37,347 bases of DNA from a virus (IMGVR_UViG_3300010150_000058:1-37347); one strand, 5' to 3'. Counted from the stretch's first letter, positions 1 through 9,193 are shown. Numbers and translations are program-made. The notes: generated by a model not told the origin, from the letters alone.

Positions 1-1737
1 ACCAGGATTATATGCAAGTTTAACTGCATTTAAGATAGCACCTCTATCACTTCCTGCTGGAGAGAACCATGGGAAGGAATTTGCATCAGTTCTGGCGCAA
101 AGTCCAGCAATATCCCCATTTAATGGGACATATCTGAAGGTATTATTAAATCTGTCATACATGTACTTATAACCACTATCAAATACACCATATGTTGATG
201 ATGTGATTGGTGAGTAGAAACTTAGAACATTATCTGTAATAGTATCAATATTTCTAATCGTTGCTTCAGTTTGTGTGGATGTATCAGTAATTGCAGATCC
301 TCTATAAGGAGAAATAAATGCGACTGAATCCTGCCTTGCTTCGGCAACAGCAATTAGTTTATTTGCTAATGCTTGTGCATCTTCTTTATCATATGCAGCA
401 GATCCCATAAGTAAGAAATCAACATCAACATCCTCTTCATTAACAAATACATCAATTCCAGAAATTACTCCTGAAAGATCTGAATTGAGGGCACCTGTGC
501 TAGTAATAGTTCCAATACCACTATAGTTAAGACCATTAGTCATCGCATTATTATAATTACCAATACTGGCAAAAGAAATGCCTTGAGCATTTTGATCCCA
601 ACTGGTATCTGATGCTTCATCAAATGTTCCCGAATCATATGCAGTAGTTACAATTCCTGCAGGTTCAGATCCTCCAAATACATACTCGGAATTTTCTGCT
701 AAGAACTTTCTCCAATATGAAGGAGATCCTGAAGAAAATGTTGCATCCTTCGCCTTAGAAAGACCTAAGTGCTTCTCTAAAACTGTTCCGGTGTTTCCTG
801 TAATCGAACCATCATCATCATAAACAATGACATGGAGTTCATCAAATCTCGAACCTCTATCTTCTCCATATTTGGTGGTTTGAGGTCTTTCGGCAAGTGA
901 GTTCCAATTTACTTTTGAACCGGATCCTAAAGTAACTTGTTGACTATCAAACCAGTCAGTTTGTCCGGTGTATGCAGTAGCACCAATACCACCAATAGCA
1001 CCATTTGCTGTAGTTAGACCAACAGTGCCACTATTCGAAAATCTGTAAACACCTCTGCTCTGATAATCAACATCAGTTATAGTTCCGCCAGCAGAAACAT
1101 GACTTAAAACTTTAACTGAAACTTGGTTCACTCCCAATTCAGTAACAATTCCTTTTAAATATCCATCTAAAGTTGTTGTTGTTCCGGCACCAGGAAGAGT
1201 TGAAGTTATGGATTGAGTTACACCTGCACCAACTGAAATATCACTAGTTCCGCCATTTATATCTTCAGTACTAATGCCAGTTAAAACTTGGTCTGCAAGT
1301 GCATCAATAATTGAAACTCTAATAGAATTTCCCCATGATCCGGGACTTTTTGCTGCAAACACTACATCAGTTATAGTATTTTCAGAATATCCTAGTTCAT
1401 TGTAATGCTGAAGACTTCTAATTTTAACTGATGGGGCGCTACCAATAAATCCATTCTTCATACTGGCGTCATCAGTTCTGATCACTTGAAGTGATCCGCC
1501 ATATGCTAGATAAGATGAAGAAACCATCCAATGTTCATAATGATTATCTACATCATATGGTTTTCCAAATGTGTTTAAAAGATCGTTTTCACTCTGAATA
1601 AGAGTGGGTTCTCCGACAGGTCCTTTCGCAAAAGGTGCTGCAATAGCACCAACTGAAGGAGAAACAGGATCGATTCTTCCTACAGTTAAGTCAACTTCTC
1701 TAATTAAAACCCCAGGAGATGCTAAGTTTAATGGCAT
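1..1737 (-). CDS. 18: Tail sheath protein gp18 (C-terminus cut by window edge)
   Basis: This is the contractile tail sheath subunit of a T4-like phage; it polymerises around the tail tube and contracts on infection. The frame is open for 579 codons from an ATG at 1735-1737 to the window edge, so the C-terminus is missing (T4 gp18 is 659 residues). The N-terminus reads MPLNLASPGVLIREVDLT, the typical sheath start. Later come GSWGNSIRVSIIDA, SYWRKFLAENSEYVF and VAFISPYRGS, with FNNTFRYVPLNGDIAGLCAR near the cut end; these are characteristic of gp18 and the wider sheath family. A ribosome site AGAGGA lies about eight bases before the ATG, and a late-type CTAAATA box lies about 40 bases before it. 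It follows gp17 and a small zinc-ribbon gene, as in cyanophages. Identification is firm. Confidence 0.95.
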   Translation of the reverse strand, partial: MPLNLASPGVLIREVDLTVGRIDPVSPSVGAIAAPFAKGPVGEPTLIQSENDLLNTFGKPYDVDNHYEHWMVSSSYLAYGGSLQVIRTDDASMKNGFIGSAPSVKIRSLQHYNELGYSENTITDVVFAAKSPGSWGNSIRVSIIDALADQVLTGISTEDINGGTSDISVGAGVTQSITSTLPGAGTTTTLDGYLKGIVTELGVNQVSVKVLSHVSAGGTITDVDYQSRGVYRFSNSGTVGLTTANGAIGGIGATAYTGQTDWFDSQQVTLGSGSKVNWNSLAERPQTTKYGEDRGSRFDELHVIVYDDDGSITGNTGTVLEKHLGLSKAKDATFSSGSPSYWRKFLAENSEYVFGGSEPAGIVTTAYDSGTFDEASDTSWDQNAQGISFASIGNYNNAMTNGLNYSGIGTITSTGALNSDLSGVISGIDVFVNEEDVDVDFLLMGSAAYDKEDAQALANKLIAVAEARQDSVAFISPYRGSAITDTSTQTEATIRNIDTITDNVLSFYSPITSSTYGVFDSGYKYMYDRFNNTFRYVPLNGDIAGLCARTDANSFPWFSPAGSDRGAILNAVKLAYNPG

Positions 1738-1775
1738 CTTTGTGTTCCTCTACAAGTGCAATATTTAACTAAAAA

Positions 1776-1782
1776 TATTTAG
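1776..1782 (-). promoter_or_regulatory. Late-type promoter box (CTAAATA) before gp18
   Basis: The minus strand reads CCTAAATATT in the 84-base gap between the zinc-ribbon gene and gp18. This matches the T4 late promoter (TATAAATA) in its cyanophage-like form. The distance to the gp18 ATG is about 40 bases, leaving room for a short leader with the AGAGGA ribosome site. Its intergenic position before an abundant late protein supports it; the short motif alone would be weak in AT-rich DNA. Confidence 0.65.
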
Positions 1783-1821
1783 GAAAAGGCTTACTTTGAA
1801 CGGAAAAACCGTGCATGAACA

Positions 1822-2052
1822 TTACCAGTCTGGATATTGCCAGTTAGCATTTGCTGGTTTTTTCTTTCTATTATCAGAAACTCTTTTTTTATTACATTCC
1901 TTACACTCATAAGAGTATGAAGAAGGAAATACGCCTCTATCTTTTCTAATCAAATAAAATTCGTCAATCAAGTTTTTTATTTCTTTGCAGGATCTACATT
2001 CTCTTTCCAAAAATAATATATGTTCTAATTGAATTTGATCATCTAAATTCAT
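1822..2052 (-). CDS. Small CxxC...CxxC zinc-ribbon-like protein
   Basis: A protein of 76 residues if translation begins at the ATG at 2050-2052; an in-frame upstream ATG at 2067 would add five residues but lies inside gp17. The lower start is preferred because it forms a TAATG overlap with the gp17 stop, implying translational coupling. Two cysteine pairs, CRSC and CKEC, about 30 residues apart, suggest one bound zinc ion. The second half is basic (CNKKRVSDNRKKKP), which fits nucleic-acid binding. Small proteins with this layout occur between gp17 and gp18 in related cyanophages by recollection. The cysteine pattern also resembles zinc-binding HNH nucleases, but no H-N-H catalytic motif is visible. 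Role unknown; a packaging or late-expression accessory is only a guess from position. Confidence 0.8.
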   Translation of the reverse strand: MNLDDQIQLEHILFLERECRSCKEIKNLIDEFYLIRKDRGVFPSSYSYECKECNKKRVSDNRKKKPANANWQYPDW

Positions 2053-3695
2053 TACATATAATCCCACATATAACTTCTGTCGCCATATTCATCTACATGC
2101 CAGGTATCGCCATCAGTATCCGTAAAAATAGTATCATTTAATCCATCTTCTACAAATCCAAATGGTGCCATGTCCTGTTCAATTTCATTTCTTTTCTCTT
2201 CATATAATCTTTTACGAACATCATTATTTGTCATTTCTTTAAAATATTCTTGTGCAACTAACCAAGAAAATAAAACTAGACACATTGCTAAATCATCATT
2301 ACAACCTTCCTCTGCCTCAAAAGTATTTCCTCTTTGGGAAAAAGTTGTAAGTTCTGATATGACTTCATAATCAGAAACTAATATTTTATCATCTTCTAAA
2401 AGTGTCTTTAAATTTGAACATCCTAGTTTTTTTACACCAGAAGTTGTTCTAACACCAAGTTGCGATCTTTTTCCACTAAATCCCTGACCAACAATTTGAC
2501 CATTTCTTCCTCTCATTGAGGCCATTAAAATATTAGGATACTCAAGATCGAAATGGAGAATATTTGCTACTTGATCTCCAATATCATTAATTTCTATAAG
2601 CATCCATGCACTATTATATCCTTTTGCGACTTCTTCAATAATATTGGGAAATAACATGGGTTTTATTTCATTATTCCTATATTTTGCTACAACTTTATAT
2701 GGAAACTCTGTTATATCAAAAACAATGAATGCAGAATAATCATTGCCCATACCACGAGCAACATCAACAGTCATTAGATAATTATGATCTTTTTCTGGAT
2801 TTGTATGGATATCAAGTCCGGCATTTTTTCTAATCGGTTCTTGATAAACTAAATTCCTTAATTTTGATGGGTTGATAAGAGTATTAATAGAACCCAAGAA
2901 TTCGCATTCAAACTCAACTTTGAATTGTGCTTCTGAAGTATTGGCAATTGTTTGCTCTTTCCATACAACATCTCTACCAGGAACTTCAGACCAATGAACA
3001 TCTGTAGGAGTATATTCATTTTTGCCATTCTCAGCATCATGCCACATGCGATAAAAATGATTCATACCCCTTGGAGTAGAAACAATAATTACCTTTGTAC
3101 TTTGTCCAGAAGAAATTGTGGGATAAACAGAAGCAAAGAAATCGTCGGCAATGTGATTTGGAATGAATGCAAATTCGTCGAGAAATATTACATTATATGA
3201 TCCGCCACGAACAGCAGAGGAAGAAGTAGAGTTGGATGAAATTTTAGATCCGTTTTCAAGTTCAAGAGATCCTTTATTCCAGGATATAATACCTTGTTGC
3301 ATCCACTTAGGTAGATTTTCATATGCAAGTTGCAATCTTCCCAATAAATCTCTTGCAGTAGATGCTTTGTTTGCTAATATAGCAATATTTACGTTATCGT
3401 TAAAAACTGCATAATGTAAAAGATATGATACGCATGTTGTAGATTTGCCAGTCTGGCGTGGCATTTTGCATATATTAAATCTTTTATCGTGAAAGTTTTG
3501 AATTAATTTTTCTTGAAATGGATAAAGATTGAATGGAACCAATCCGTGATCCAGGGAAACAATTTTAATATAATTTTTAGCAAAATATACCGGATCTTCT
3601 TTGCACTTCATGAATTCAATGATATTATCTTCTGTGAATTCAATTGCAGTATTTGCTTTTTTAAGATTTGGGTTACCCAAATATACTTCAGACAT
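2052..3695 (-). CDS. 17: Large terminase subunit gp17 (packaging ATPase and nuclease)
   Basis: The DNA-packaging motor: it docks on the portal, cuts concatemeric DNA and pumps it into the prohead using ATP. Length 547 residues (T4 gp17 is 610). The N-terminal ATPase shows Walker A PRQTGKST (about 79-86), Walker B VIFLDE (169-174) and a STPRG coupling motif (206-210). The C-terminal RNase H-like nuclease shows TVDVARG with Asp311, an acidic EIND at 368-371, and NDDLA with Asp467/468, matching the three metal-binding acidic positions of T4 gp17. The last 50 residues form an acidic, aromatic tail (ending SYMWDYM). Unlike T4, a 643-residue gene separates it from the small terminase. Nothing appears broken; activity is inferred from intact motifs. 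Confidence 0.97.
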   Translation of the reverse strand: MSEVYLGNPNLKKANTAIEFTEDNIIEFMKCKEDPVYFAKNYIKIVSLDHGLVPFNLYPFQEKLIQNFHDKRFNICKMPRQTGKSTTCVSYLLHYAVFNDNVNIAILANKASTARDLLGRLQLAYENLPKWMQQGIISWNKGSLELENGSKISSNSTSSSAVRGGSYNVIFLDEFAFIPNHIADDFFASVYPTISSGQSTKVIIVSTPRGMNHFYRMWHDAENGKNEYTPTDVHWSEVPGRDVVWKEQTIANTSEAQFKVEFECEFLGSINTLINPSKLRNLVYQEPIRKNAGLDIHTNPEKDHNYLMTVDVARGMGNDYSAFIVFDITEFPYKVVAKYRNNEIKPMLFPNIIEEVAKGYNSAWMLIEINDIGDQVANILHFDLEYPNILMASMRGRNGQIVGQGFSGKRSQLGVRTTSGVKKLGCSNLKTLLEDDKILVSDYEVISELTTFSQRGNTFEAEEGCNDDLAMCLVLFSWLVAQEYFKEMTNNDVRKRLYEEKRNEIEQDMAPFGFVEDGLNDTIFTDTDGDTWHVDEYGDRSYMWDYM

Positions 3696-3757
3696 AATAA
3701 TTATTCAGATTAGTTTTGTATCAACAAAATGCAAAAAGTTGCTGCACATTTTATAGA

Positions 3758-5689
3758 TCAGCATTTCCAGCGACGACGGGCCTTACAAATTGATTTATCG
3801 GGGGTTTTAGCGCAATTGATGTTATGCATGTCTTGCTGCCCCTTAGAACGGGCGCAGAAAGACTTTCTGCGCTTGGCATCTTTACTACCTTTTTTTGGAT
3901 TACCAGTTACTGCAGTCTTTAGTTTAGAACCTGGATTTTCACGTCTGTAAGCATTAACTGATCTCTGACTCATACCATCAACACCATCTTTACGATTTGA
4001 TTTCTGCCAGTCTTCTTTCACCTCTTGCTTACCATAAGTTTTGCAGGGATCTTTACCACATCCGCAGTTCTTTTTCTCAGGTTTTTCGTGGGTATAACCC
4101 ATCTTCTTCATACGAAGATGATCCTGTTCTGTTTCGGCATCATATCCCTTACCAGTTTTTTGATCATACATCTTATGGGATTTAAACTCTTTTTCTTGAA
4201 GATTTAAATCGGACCTCCAATCAGAGAAATGTGCTTTTACACAATTTGGATATCTCTTTCCAAACATTGTCTTCATACCCTTTTTCTCATATCCTTTCCA
4301 ACACTTTTCATCAAGATTAGCAGCAACTTTAGCAACTTGTTTAGATTGTTTTGCGTGCATTTTAGATGCACCTTTCAATTGTTTTGAAACTTCTTTAAGT
4401 TTGTCCAAAGTTGACTTTGCTTCACTCAAACCTTTCATGGGTTCTGTCTTAATAATATCAACGAATTCAAATTCCATTGTTTTGAAATCATCTCTCCAGT
4501 TGGAGTAATCGTAACTTTCTTTATTAATTTTATTGCCCCAGTTTTTGGCACCAACTTTACGACACTTGACTAGTGCTCCAGAAGCATATGCAGAAGGCCA
4601 CACAGAGTAACGAGATTTGACCTTATGGTAGCAAGCATCTTTCTTTCCTTCTTCAGTTACCATTTTCGCTTTACCTTTTCTATTGGGATTTGGATCTTCT
4701 TTACGCTTTTTCTTTGCTCTTTTTTCCCTTTCATCTTTACTCATGGCAGCACGATCATCTGCATCACGGCAAAATGGTTTAGTCTTCTGTCCTGGTTGCT
4801 TTGCACAAGGTTTTCCGTCATACTTGCCACCAGTCTGTTTCCAACCACCACCTTTGAACCAGTCGCGGAGAGAATAACCTTTGTCCTTGGCAGATTTACC
4901 ATCTCTTGCCTCTTCTAATTGTTCGACTTCTTCTCTTACTCTTGGATTATAATATGGATTTACATCATTACTATGTTTTTTACCTGTACTGGTAAATCCC
5001 GCCTCTCTTCTTTTCTTTTCAAACTCATACCGCTTTGTGGGAGATTTCCATTTTTTCTTTGGGACGGGTTTACCAGTAAACCCAATTTCAGTCTCATCTT
5101 TTTTCTTTGCAGATTTGCCTTGCCCATAATCAACAGATGGTGATTTTTTGTCCTCACTTTTTTTTCGTGCTTGCATGATCATTCCTGCCAAACCAGTTGC
5201 TGCCAAACCAGCACCGATTGCTTTCATTGTGGGTACTGCTAATGGTGCTGCTAATAGAGGCACTGCTTCATTGATTTTATCTGCATAACCAGCAGCAGCA
5301 TCAGTGTCATGTGCAGTATCAGTAATCTTTGCTTGCATCCAAGCAGGAATATCTTTCTCTTTCTTACCTAGTGCTTTTCTCAACTTTGCAATGTTTCTTT
5401 CTGCTTTTGCAAGTTGGGATTGTGCCATTGCAACTTCATGATCGCCAGACTCTTTATCCTCATTAGTGACGCTCCAACTTTCTTCTACTCCACCACCGCC
5501 ATCTCCTCCAGCATCAGAACCTCCATTTCCGCTACCATTGGAATCGTTTCCACTCTTATCTTCACTATCCTCTTCATGATCTTTATCACGCATAATCTGC
5601 CCACTAGACATTAAATGCCATCCCCTAGGAATTTTTTTACATTCTTTGTCTGTAAAGCAATAATAGTATCCTTTTTTACAAGATTTCAT
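3758..5689 (-). CDS. Basic, cysteine-rich modular virion-type protein between gp16 and gp17
   Basis: A 643-residue protein with no T4 counterpart at this position. The N-terminus has a short Cys/aromatic motif (YYYCFTDKECKKIPRGWH), then an acidic Gly/Ser linker (about 35-70), a helical segment (85-140), and a strongly hydrophobic stretch (about 143-172) that could be a membrane segment. A long Lys-rich part follows, with a block resembling the DUF5872-type family (about 262-345; YSLRDWFKGGGWKQTGGKY) and a second block, ACYHKVKSRYSVWPSAYASG, at 352-371. Two W-R-[DS]-D motifs occur at 398-401 and 490-493. The C-terminus (about 586-643) is Cys/Lys/Arg-rich and ends RRRWKC. Such blocks recur in marine phage virion proteins. 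A head-internal, DNA-binding or injected protein is inferred from basicity and location; function is not known. Confidence 0.85.
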   Translation of the reverse strand: MKSCKKGYYYCFTDKECKKIPRGWHLMSSGQIMRDKDHEEDSEDKSGNDSNGSGNGGSDAGGDGGGGVEESWSVTNEDKESGDHEVAMAQSQLAKAERNIAKLRKALGKKEKDIPAWMQAKITDTAHDTDAAAGYADKINEAVPLLAAPLAVPTMKAIGAGLAATGLAGMIMQARKKSEDKKSPSVDYGQGKSAKKKDETEIGFTGKPVPKKKWKSPTKRYEFEKKRREAGFTSTGKKHSNDVNPYYNPRVREEVEQLEEARDGKSAKDKGYSLRDWFKGGGWKQTGGKYDGKPCAKQPGQKTKPFCRDADDRAAMSKDEREKRAKKKRKEDPNPNRKGKAKMVTEEGKKDACYHKVKSRYSVWPSAYASGALVKCRKVGAKNWGNKINKESYDYSNWRDDFKTMEFEFVDIIKTEPMKGLSEAKSTLDKLKEVSKQLKGASKMHAKQSKQVAKVAANLDEKCWKGYEKKGMKTMFGKRYPNCVKAHFSDWRSDLNLQEKEFKSHKMYDQKTGKGYDAETEQDHLRMKKMGYTHEKPEKKNCGCGKDPCKTYGKQEVKEDWQKSNRKDGVDGMSQRSVNAYRRENPGSKLKTAVTGNPKKGSKDAKRRKSFCARSKGQQDMHNINCAKTPDKSICKARRRWKC

Positions 5690-5695
5690 TTATAC

Positions 5696-6127
5696 TTATT
5701 CTTCGTTAGTATTATTTAGAAAACCTTTTTTTAATAACTTAGATAAGTCTGAGGTTGATCCAACAAACAAGGCATTATTAGTCACATTAGTTGTCTGTTT
5801 AACATTATCTTCCTCAAGATCTTTGATTTTCTTTTGAAGATCTGCTAATTTATCTGTAGTATCTGCAACGTTCTTAATTAGTTGTCCTGCAACTTCATAA
5901 GCGCGTGGACTATCACTTTCTCCTGCAAGATCCATAATTCCATTAATTGCTTCTTGCCCTTTTTCAATTAATGAATATAAATTTGCTCTTGTATATTCAT
6001 AATCTTTTTTAATATCTCCTGGTTTCATTGACTCGGGATTTAGTTCCTGAGGTTTTATTATGGAAGTATTATCGTCCTCCATAGAAGTATTAAAGGTATC
6101 ATTCAAACTGTCAAAATTTTTAGTCAT
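5696..6127 (-). CDS. 16: Small terminase subunit gp16
   Basis: Recognises DNA and regulates the gp17 motor during packaging. The ATG at 6125-6127 gives 143 residues; an in-frame TTG at 6136 would add three and overlap the gp15 stop, but the ATG is preferred. There is no clear ribosome site, so coupling to gp15, whose stop is five bases away, is likely. The centre is helical (YTRANLYSLIEKGQEAINGIMDL, followed by a second helix with DTTDKLADLQKKIKDLEEDN), matching the coiled-coil core of T4 gp16 (164 residues). The tail reads NALFVGSTSDLSKLLK, a motif usual in cyanophage gp16. Position directly after gp15 agrees. Confidence rests on position and overall form, since small terminases are poorly conserved. 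Confidence 0.9.
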   Translation of the reverse strand: MTKNFDSLNDTFNTSMEDDNTSIIKPQELNPESMKPGDIKKDYEYTRANLYSLIEKGQEAINGIMDLAGESDSPRAYEVAGQLIKNVADTTDKLADLQKKIKDLEEDNVKQTTNVTNNALFVGSTSDLSKLLKKGFLNNTNEE

Positions 6128-6132
6128 ATTAA

Positions 6133-6933
6133 TCAAATATCAGATTGTTGCACGGGACTATATGCTTTTGAGTCTCCCAAATATTGCCAATCTTCATCTA
6201 ATGTCCAATTATCATCTGGTTCTGCATTAGAAGGATTGGGTTGTGCAGTATACCTCATTTCACGTTTTGCAGTTCTAATATCTGTATCAGAATACGTATC
6301 AACTTGAACTTTACGGATAAGAGAATCAGTGCTATCACTAATTGGTCCAAACAGATATGTTTTTGCGGTAAACTGTAGTGTATAAAGAATTAACCTTCGA
6401 GATGAAAAATCTCCTTCATAATCATCTCTAAAAGAAACAGAATCTAAAACGATTGGCACATCTTTCTTTTCATCAATAACATCTGTCATATCAACCGTAA
6501 CAGTAAATGATGGTTGAAAAAATGGTAAAATTTGTTCGACAATTTGGAGAACTTCATCATTAAACTTTGTCATTATATTAATTTCAAATCCAATATTATA
6601 TGGAATTGGCATATAAACTTTACGAGTTTTATCATCAGATCCAACCGATTTGAAGGTCTGTGTTATACCAACTTTTCTTGAAGAATCATATTTCAAAGAA
6701 TTCATTTCAAATGAAATTCTGGGCAATGTAATAGCAATGGGTTTATTGAGATCTGCTTGTTGCTCTAATCTCGCTAAAAACTTTTGTGTAGGTCCATATG
6801 ATAATGGAACTCGTATCTCACTAAAAGTATCACCTGTAGCATCCTTTGATTTGACAATTATGTTGTTAAATAAGTTGCCAAAAGCAATAATAGTTTTTCT
6901 TATGTTTTGATGATAAAAATAAGTTCCTAACAT
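6133..6933 (-). CDS. 15: Proximal tail sheath stabiliser gp15
   Basis: Caps the tail at its head-proximal end, stabilises the sheath and joins the tail to the neck. Length 266 residues, against 272 for T4 gp15. Family-like features include the N-terminal MLGTYFYHQNIRKTIIAFGN, the segment IRVPLSYGPTQKFLARL, and ITLPRISFEM; later VYMPIPYNIGFEINIMTKFND and LQIVEQILPFFQPSFTV are typical. The ATG overlaps the gp14 stop as TAATG, indicating translational coupling. It sits in the conserved order gp13-gp14-gp15-gp16. No insertion or damage is seen, in contrast to the neighbouring gp14. Confidence 0.95.
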   Translation of the reverse strand: MLGTYFYHQNIRKTIIAFGNLFNNIIVKSKDATGDTFSEIRVPLSYGPTQKFLARLEQQADLNKPIAITLPRISFEMNSLKYDSSRKVGITQTFKSVGSDDKTRKVYMPIPYNIGFEINIMTKFNDEVLQIVEQILPFFQPSFTVTVDMTDVIDEKKDVPIVLDSVSFRDDYEGDFSSRRLILYTLQFTAKTYLFGPISDSTDSLIRKVQVDTYSDTDIRTAKREMRYTAQPNPSNAEPDDNWTLDEDWQYLGDSKAYSPVQQSDI

Positions 6934-9191
6934 TAGTAATTACCGAATAAATTTGTTTCTGTGAAATCAATTATAGAACTAGACTCTGTTTGTATAGTAT
7001 CATTTTGTTCATATTTATCTTGATTTATGGGATTTTCTCCCAATTCGCCAATGGTATATCGTGCTGACGATGAAGATCCAATAATAACCTCACCATCAGT
7101 AAATGTGCCAGAAATATTACCAATTTTGAGGATATTTGTGGATGTATCCCATGATTTTACGTAAGCAGTTGATCCGGAAGATTCTCCAGTAACGACTTCA
7201 TTGAATATATAAGTTCCAATACCAGTTATTGTTGCTGGCGCTGCAATAGTAATAGATGGTGCAGAAGTATATCCAACACCAGAATTAGTAAGATATACTG
7301 AATCTACTATTCCTGCTGATGTTATATTTACAATTCCCGATGCTGCAGTTGTTCCGAGACCAACAACATCTGGACTGGAAAATGTTACAATTGGCGAATA
7401 ATTGTAACCAGAACCAGCATCTGTAATAGAAATTGAAGAAATTCCACTATATGTGGTATCAATTTCGGCCGTTGCAGTTGCCCCTATACCAGTAGTTCCG
7501 CTTATGATTACATTTGGAATAGATGTATATCCTGCACCAGAATTTGTTATGTATATATTATCAACAGAACAATAACTTCCTATACATGAAGTTATTGCAA
7601 CAGCAGTTGCAGTTATTGAAGGGTAGGCATCTTGAATGGATATTGTAGGAACTGAAGTATAATTAACTCCATTTTCGGTTAAAGATATTCCTGTTACATT
7701 ACCTGTAGAATTTAAAATAACATTTCCAGTGGTTGTGACTCTTTCACCATCTTGGAAGAATAACGTATTTGAAGAATTTTTACTTGTTGACGTTGGTGCT
7801 TCTGCTGGTTGTGATGTTGACCCAATACTAGTAAATCTTAATTCGTCAAGATAAATTTCATTATCAGAAAAATTTCCATTTGGATTTAGGGATACTCCAT
7901 CACTATTCATGAATATAGTATTAAATGTATCAGTTGAATACGAACTATTGATAGTATCGCCAAAGAAGTGAGCAGCAACTCTATGTGAGCCAGAATTATC
8001 GTCAGTTTGGGAAAGTCTTATCCAATTCCAACGATTAAAATTGCTACTATAATCTGATATTAACTCAACTGTAGTGAAACTATTATCAAAATCACTATCT
8101 GGTCTAGACCAATTTAGAGAAGTTGTTCCTCCACTAGTTGAAAAATATAAAGAGTATTTTATGCTATTATCGTCATTAGTGCCCCATTCCAGTATTGTAA
8201 CATCTCCCGCAGCAGCTGTTGTTGCATACAACCAAAATTCAATTGCTCCAGTTTCTCTTTCCGCCAATCCAGAAGTAGGTATAAGTAATCCAGAATTTTC
8301 TCCATTATATGATCTGGATCCAAATTTAACAATAGTGGTTTCATTACCTCCACCAGTTGGATCACTAAATGTAACTGTCGGTATATTCTTATGACTGGGA
8401 TAATATCCACTATTTGTAATTGTAGTACTAGTGACTGATCCTCCCACACTTACAGTTGCAGTTGCTGCAGCACCAACTGCCGTAGGAGGATCATCTATAG
8501 TTACTGTAGGGACTGTAGTATAATTATAACCATCTTCAATAAGATTGATAGTTTTTATATATCCACTATTCTCTCGTATTGTTGCCGAAGCAGAAGCTTG
8601 ACTACCCGATGCTAAAAGTGTTAAGGACTTAATGTATCCATAATCCTCAAGAGATTCATCAATCTCTCCTATACCTGTAGAAATCACAGATGAATGTGTA
8701 TATTCAAAGAGTTCACATTTCAACTCATATACGTATGTTTTTCCTAATTGATAGAATGGTTGTTCATGCTCAACAAATTTAATTTCAAATAATCTTTCAC
8801 CTAGAGGAAACCAAATCAAATCTCCTTCTCTAGGTCTTAAAGATGTAGTATTTTCTGACGTTGGTATTTCAGATAAAAGCGGAGAAATAAAATCTTCAAA
8901 TCTTTCTTTGGAAATAATTAAAGTAACTTCATCCTTCAATTGCATACCGAATTTGCTCAGTATGTCTCCAGATCCAGAATATCCTCCATAATTACTTAAG
9001 TATGCTTCAACTATAAACTTATCAGTAAATTTGGAGGAAGTAACTTCCCTTATAACTGTTTCTTTTCTTATCATCCTTTGAGGTAGATAAGCAATATCCA
9101 TTCCATACATGGATAATTGTTCATTTACTAATGACTGTATTAATCTTTGTTCAGATTCTGAACCATGCAGAAAAAATGGATTTAATGCCAT
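6933..9191 (-). CDS. 14: Neck protein gp14 with large LamG-like and repeat insertion
   Basis: gp14 forms the head-tail connector collar with gp13. Residues 1 to about 195 are clearly gp14 (MALNPFFLHGSESEQRLIQS; GDLIWFPLGERLFEIKFVEH; YVYELKCELFEY), and the last 35 or so residues (ENPINQDKYEQND to the FGNY end) are the gp14 C-terminus. T4 gp14 is 256 residues; this one is 752. About 530 inserted residues hold GxGY beta repeats (about 205-275 and 495-650), a central LamG/concanavalin A-like domain (about 285-455; ETGAIEFWLYAT, WIRLSQTDDNSGSHRVAAHF, DNEIYLDELRFT), and an 'SGSTAYVKSWD...GEVIIG' module (655-715). The insert probably projects from the neck and may bind glycans or stabilise the surface; that part is inference. 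The TAATG end couples it to gp15. Confidence 0.92.
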   Translation of the reverse strand: MALNPFFLHGSESEQRLIQSLVNEQLSMYGMDIAYLPQRMIRKETVIREVTSSKFTDKFIVEAYLSNYGGYSGSGDILSKFGMQLKDEVTLIISKERFEDFISPLLSEIPTSENTTSLRPREGDLIWFPLGERLFEIKFVEHEQPFYQLGKTYVYELKCELFEYTHSSVISTGIGEIDESLEDYGYIKSLTLLASGSQASASATIRENSGYIKTINLIEDGYNYTTVPTVTIDDPPTAVGAAATATVSVGGSVTSTTITNSGYYPSHKNIPTVTFSDPTGGGNETTIVKFGSRSYNGENSGLLIPTSGLAERETGAIEFWLYATTAAAGDVTILEWGTNDDNSIKYSLYFSTSGGTTSLNWSRPDSDFDNSFTTVELISDYSSNFNRWNWIRLSQTDDNSGSHRVAAHFFGDTINSSYSTDTFNTIFMNSDGVSLNPNGNFSDNEIYLDELRFTSIGSTSQPAEAPTSTSKNSSNTLFFQDGERVTTTGNVILNSTGNVTGISLTENGVNYTSVPTISIQDAYPSITATAVAITSCIGSYCSVDNIYITNSGAGYTSIPNVIISGTTGIGATATAEIDTTYSGISSISITDAGSGYNYSPIVTFSSPDVVGLGTTAASGIVNITSAGIVDSVYLTNSGVGYTSAPSITIAAPATITGIGTYIFNEVVTGESSGSTAYVKSWDTSTNILKIGNISGTFTDGEVIIGSSSSARYTIGELGENPINQDKYEQNDTIQTESSSIIDFTETNLFGNY

Positions 9192-9193
9192 AA

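Noticed and set aside
2858-3040. 60-codon minus-strand frame inside gp17
   Set aside because: Out of frame with an intact gp17 whose motifs are continuous; no own start signal.
4625-5143. Plus-strand frames with membrane-like products
   Set aside because: They are antisense to the Lys-rich 643-residue gene; AAA/AAG codons read backwards give Phe and Leu, which mimics membrane proteins.
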